Assembly (NCBI RefSeq): GCF_007830155.1
Contig: NZ_VLKY01000003.1
Coordinates: 310,001 to 374,000, forward strand
DNA from: Pseudomonas duriflava
GTDB lineage: Bacteria; Pseudomonadota; Gammaproteobacteria; Pseudomonadales; Pseudomonadaceae
Direction of reading: 5' to 3'
DNA length: 64,000 nt
The notes beneath the pieces were generated by a model, which ran no database searches, was not told the origin of the DNA, and saw only the letters and a program-made list of their open reading frames with translations. The position numbers and the translations under genes are program-made. Positions 62,822 to 64,000 of the stretch are shown here, piece after piece; the stretch's first letter is position 1; each line of letters starts with the position of its first letter.

Positions 62822-64000
62822 GTCTGCTTGAAGCGTGTCAGTGCTCTTAGGCGCTCTTGCTGCAAGGCTTCACCCAGCTCTGCACCTTTCAGCCCTTTGT
62901 CCAGCAGAGGCTGTACGCCAACGGCGCGTACAGCCTCTGCTGCATGACGTAAATAATCTGCTTGGGGATAGGAACGGTCTTCAAGGCTAAGTCGGCCACG
63001 GGCATCCATTTCACTAGTGGCCAGGAACTCTTCAAACCGCGTTGGCCGGCGGAACAGGTCGAATGCCTGAAACAGCTCGAATAAAGTAGAAGGTCTTAGC
63101 TCCAGCGCACGGTGTGCGTGGGTATGGTACTGGCCGACCAATAGTGCTAATTCACTGCAGTCACGCGGTACTTTAAAGCGGGCATTTATGTTCTTGATCA
63201 GCCTGAGCCCGCGCGTTTCGTGAGCGATATGTCGAGGCCACTCCTCTTCAGGGGTTATGCCTTTGCCTACGTCATGCAACAAGCAGGCCCAGCGTACTGT
63301 CAGCGGTTGATTGAATCGGACGCATTGCCGCAATACGGATTGTATATGGAGGCCTGTATCGATTTCCGGGTGGTGCGCGGCAGGTTGTGGTACGCCAAAG
63401 AGAGCCTCGATTTCGGGCAAAAGGACAGCCAGCGCTCCGCAGTCATACAATACCTGAATGAAAACATCAGGGCGGGGCTCCATCAGGGCGCGTGATAATT
63501 CCTTCCACATGCGTTCCGGTGTGAGCGCATCCAGCTCTCCGCTTTCGGCCATTTGCTGCATAAGCTGCCGGGTTTCCGGTGCGACGCTAAAGCCCAGCGG
63601 AGCATAGCGGGCCGCGAAACGGGCGACACGCAGTACTCGCAGCGGATCTTCGACAAATGCTGGGGCAACGTGACGCAACAGGCGGGCGCTTAAATCAGCC
63701 ATACCGCCATAAGGGTCGATGACATGGCCGGTTTCGTCTTCTGCCATGGCATTGATCGTCAGGTCACGGCGGACAAGATCATCTTCCAGCGTTACGTCTG
63801 GACTGGCATAAAACGTGAAGCCCCCATAGCCGCGTCCGCTTTTGCGCTCCGTACGAGCCAGCGCGTATTCCTCGCCGGTTGCGGGATGGAGAAAAACGGG
63901 AAAGTCAGCCCCAACTGGGCGGAAGCCCTGCTCAAGCAATTCTTCGGCTGTACTTCCCACTACAACCCAGTCCACTTCAGTAACCGGCTGCCCTAGCAGA
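62800..64000 (-). CDS. cca: CCA-adding enzyme (tRNA nucleotidyltransferase), partial
   Basis: The reading frame is open to the window edge (last bases encode [15 protein letters not shown]), so the start, expected about 15-20 residues further, lies outside. About 400 residues are visible. Class II nucleotidyltransferase: [46 protein letters not shown], plus an HD domain ([20 protein letters not shown]). Adds or repairs tRNA 3' CCA. 3' end overlaps folK tail to tail. Confidence 0.96.
   Translation of the reverse strand, partial: LLGQPVTEVDWVVVGSTAEELLEQGFRPVGADFPVFLHPATGEEYALARTERKSGRGYGGFTFYASPDVTLEDDLVRRDLTINAMAEDETGHVIDPYGGMADLSARLLRHVAPAFVEDPLRVLRVARFAARYAPLGFSVAPETRQLMQQMAESGELDALTPERMWKELSRALMEPRPDVFIQVLYDCGALAVLLPEIEALFGVPQPAAHHPEIDTGLHIQSVLRQCVRFNQPLTVRWACLLHDVGKGITPEEEWPRHIAHETRGLRLIKNINARFKVPRDCSELALLVGQYHTHAHRALELRPSTLFELFQAFDLFRRPTRFEEFLATSEMDARGRLSLEDRSYPQADYLRHAAEAVRAVGVQPLLDKGLKGAELGEALQQERLRALTRFKQTYTKGET

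Overview
The window reads as chromosomal DNA of a Pseudomonas or very close relative, with GC content in the mid-50s percent by eye. The evidence is a conserved Pseudomonas backbone: bioB-bioF-bioH-bioC-bioD, a small conserved ORF and an acyl-CoA dehydrogenase at the left; an acyl-CoA dehydrogenase followed by an RsmY-type small RNA in the middle; and a CAU tRNA-rpoD-dnaG-rpsU | tsaD | plsY | folB-folK | cca block at the right. No transposase, phage gene, rRNA or CRISPR array was found.

Layout: 1-7.4 kb holds biotin synthesis plus one acyl-CoA dehydrogenase. 7.5-13.5 kb holds an AaeXAB-like aromatic-acid efflux operon (outer-membrane factor, FUSC pump, DUF1656, HlyD) with a divergent LysR regulator. 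13.5-23.4 kb is one long minus-strand cluster: a branched-chain-amino-acid-type ABC importer (five genes), a flavin monooxygenase, and the maleamate route nicE-nicD-nicX-nicF that takes 2,5-dihydroxypyridine to fumarate, then a TetR regulator. 23.8-26.4 kb holds an EamA transporter fused to DUF2218, ubiA, and only the 3' end of ubiC. 26.4-37.3 kb is a complete non-phosphorylating L-rhamnose pathway (mutarotase, H+ symporter, dehydrogenase, lactonase, rhamnonate dehydratase, KDR aldolase, lactaldehyde dehydrogenase, two MFS carriers, LysR regulator). 37.4-38.7 kb contains debris of a type VI secretion vgrG cassette. 38.8-46.3 kb is glcC and glcDEFG plus glcB (glycolate to glyoxylate to malate). 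46.5-48.5 kb is the second acyl-CoA dehydrogenase and rsmY. 48.5-55.1 kb carries a PMP3-type peptide and a four-gene signalling operon (triple-receiver hybrid kinase, CheR, CheB, receiver-kinase). 55.4-64 kb is the macromolecular-synthesis block and folate/tRNA genes.

The main structural message is mosaicism. As I recall related genomes, the two acyl-CoA dehydrogenases sit side by side before rsmY, and ubiA-ubiC sits beside glcC. Here about 39 kb separates the two dehydrogenases, and within that block the rhamnose genes separate ubiA from glcC and have removed about the first 60% of ubiC. The most notable leads are the truncated ubiC at an island junction, the rsmY homologue (not a protein gene), the nic-lower-pathway/ABC-importer cluster whose monooxygenase lacks a NicC active-site histidine and which has no NicAB, and the transporter-DUF2218 fusion with a well-formed internal ribosome binding site.
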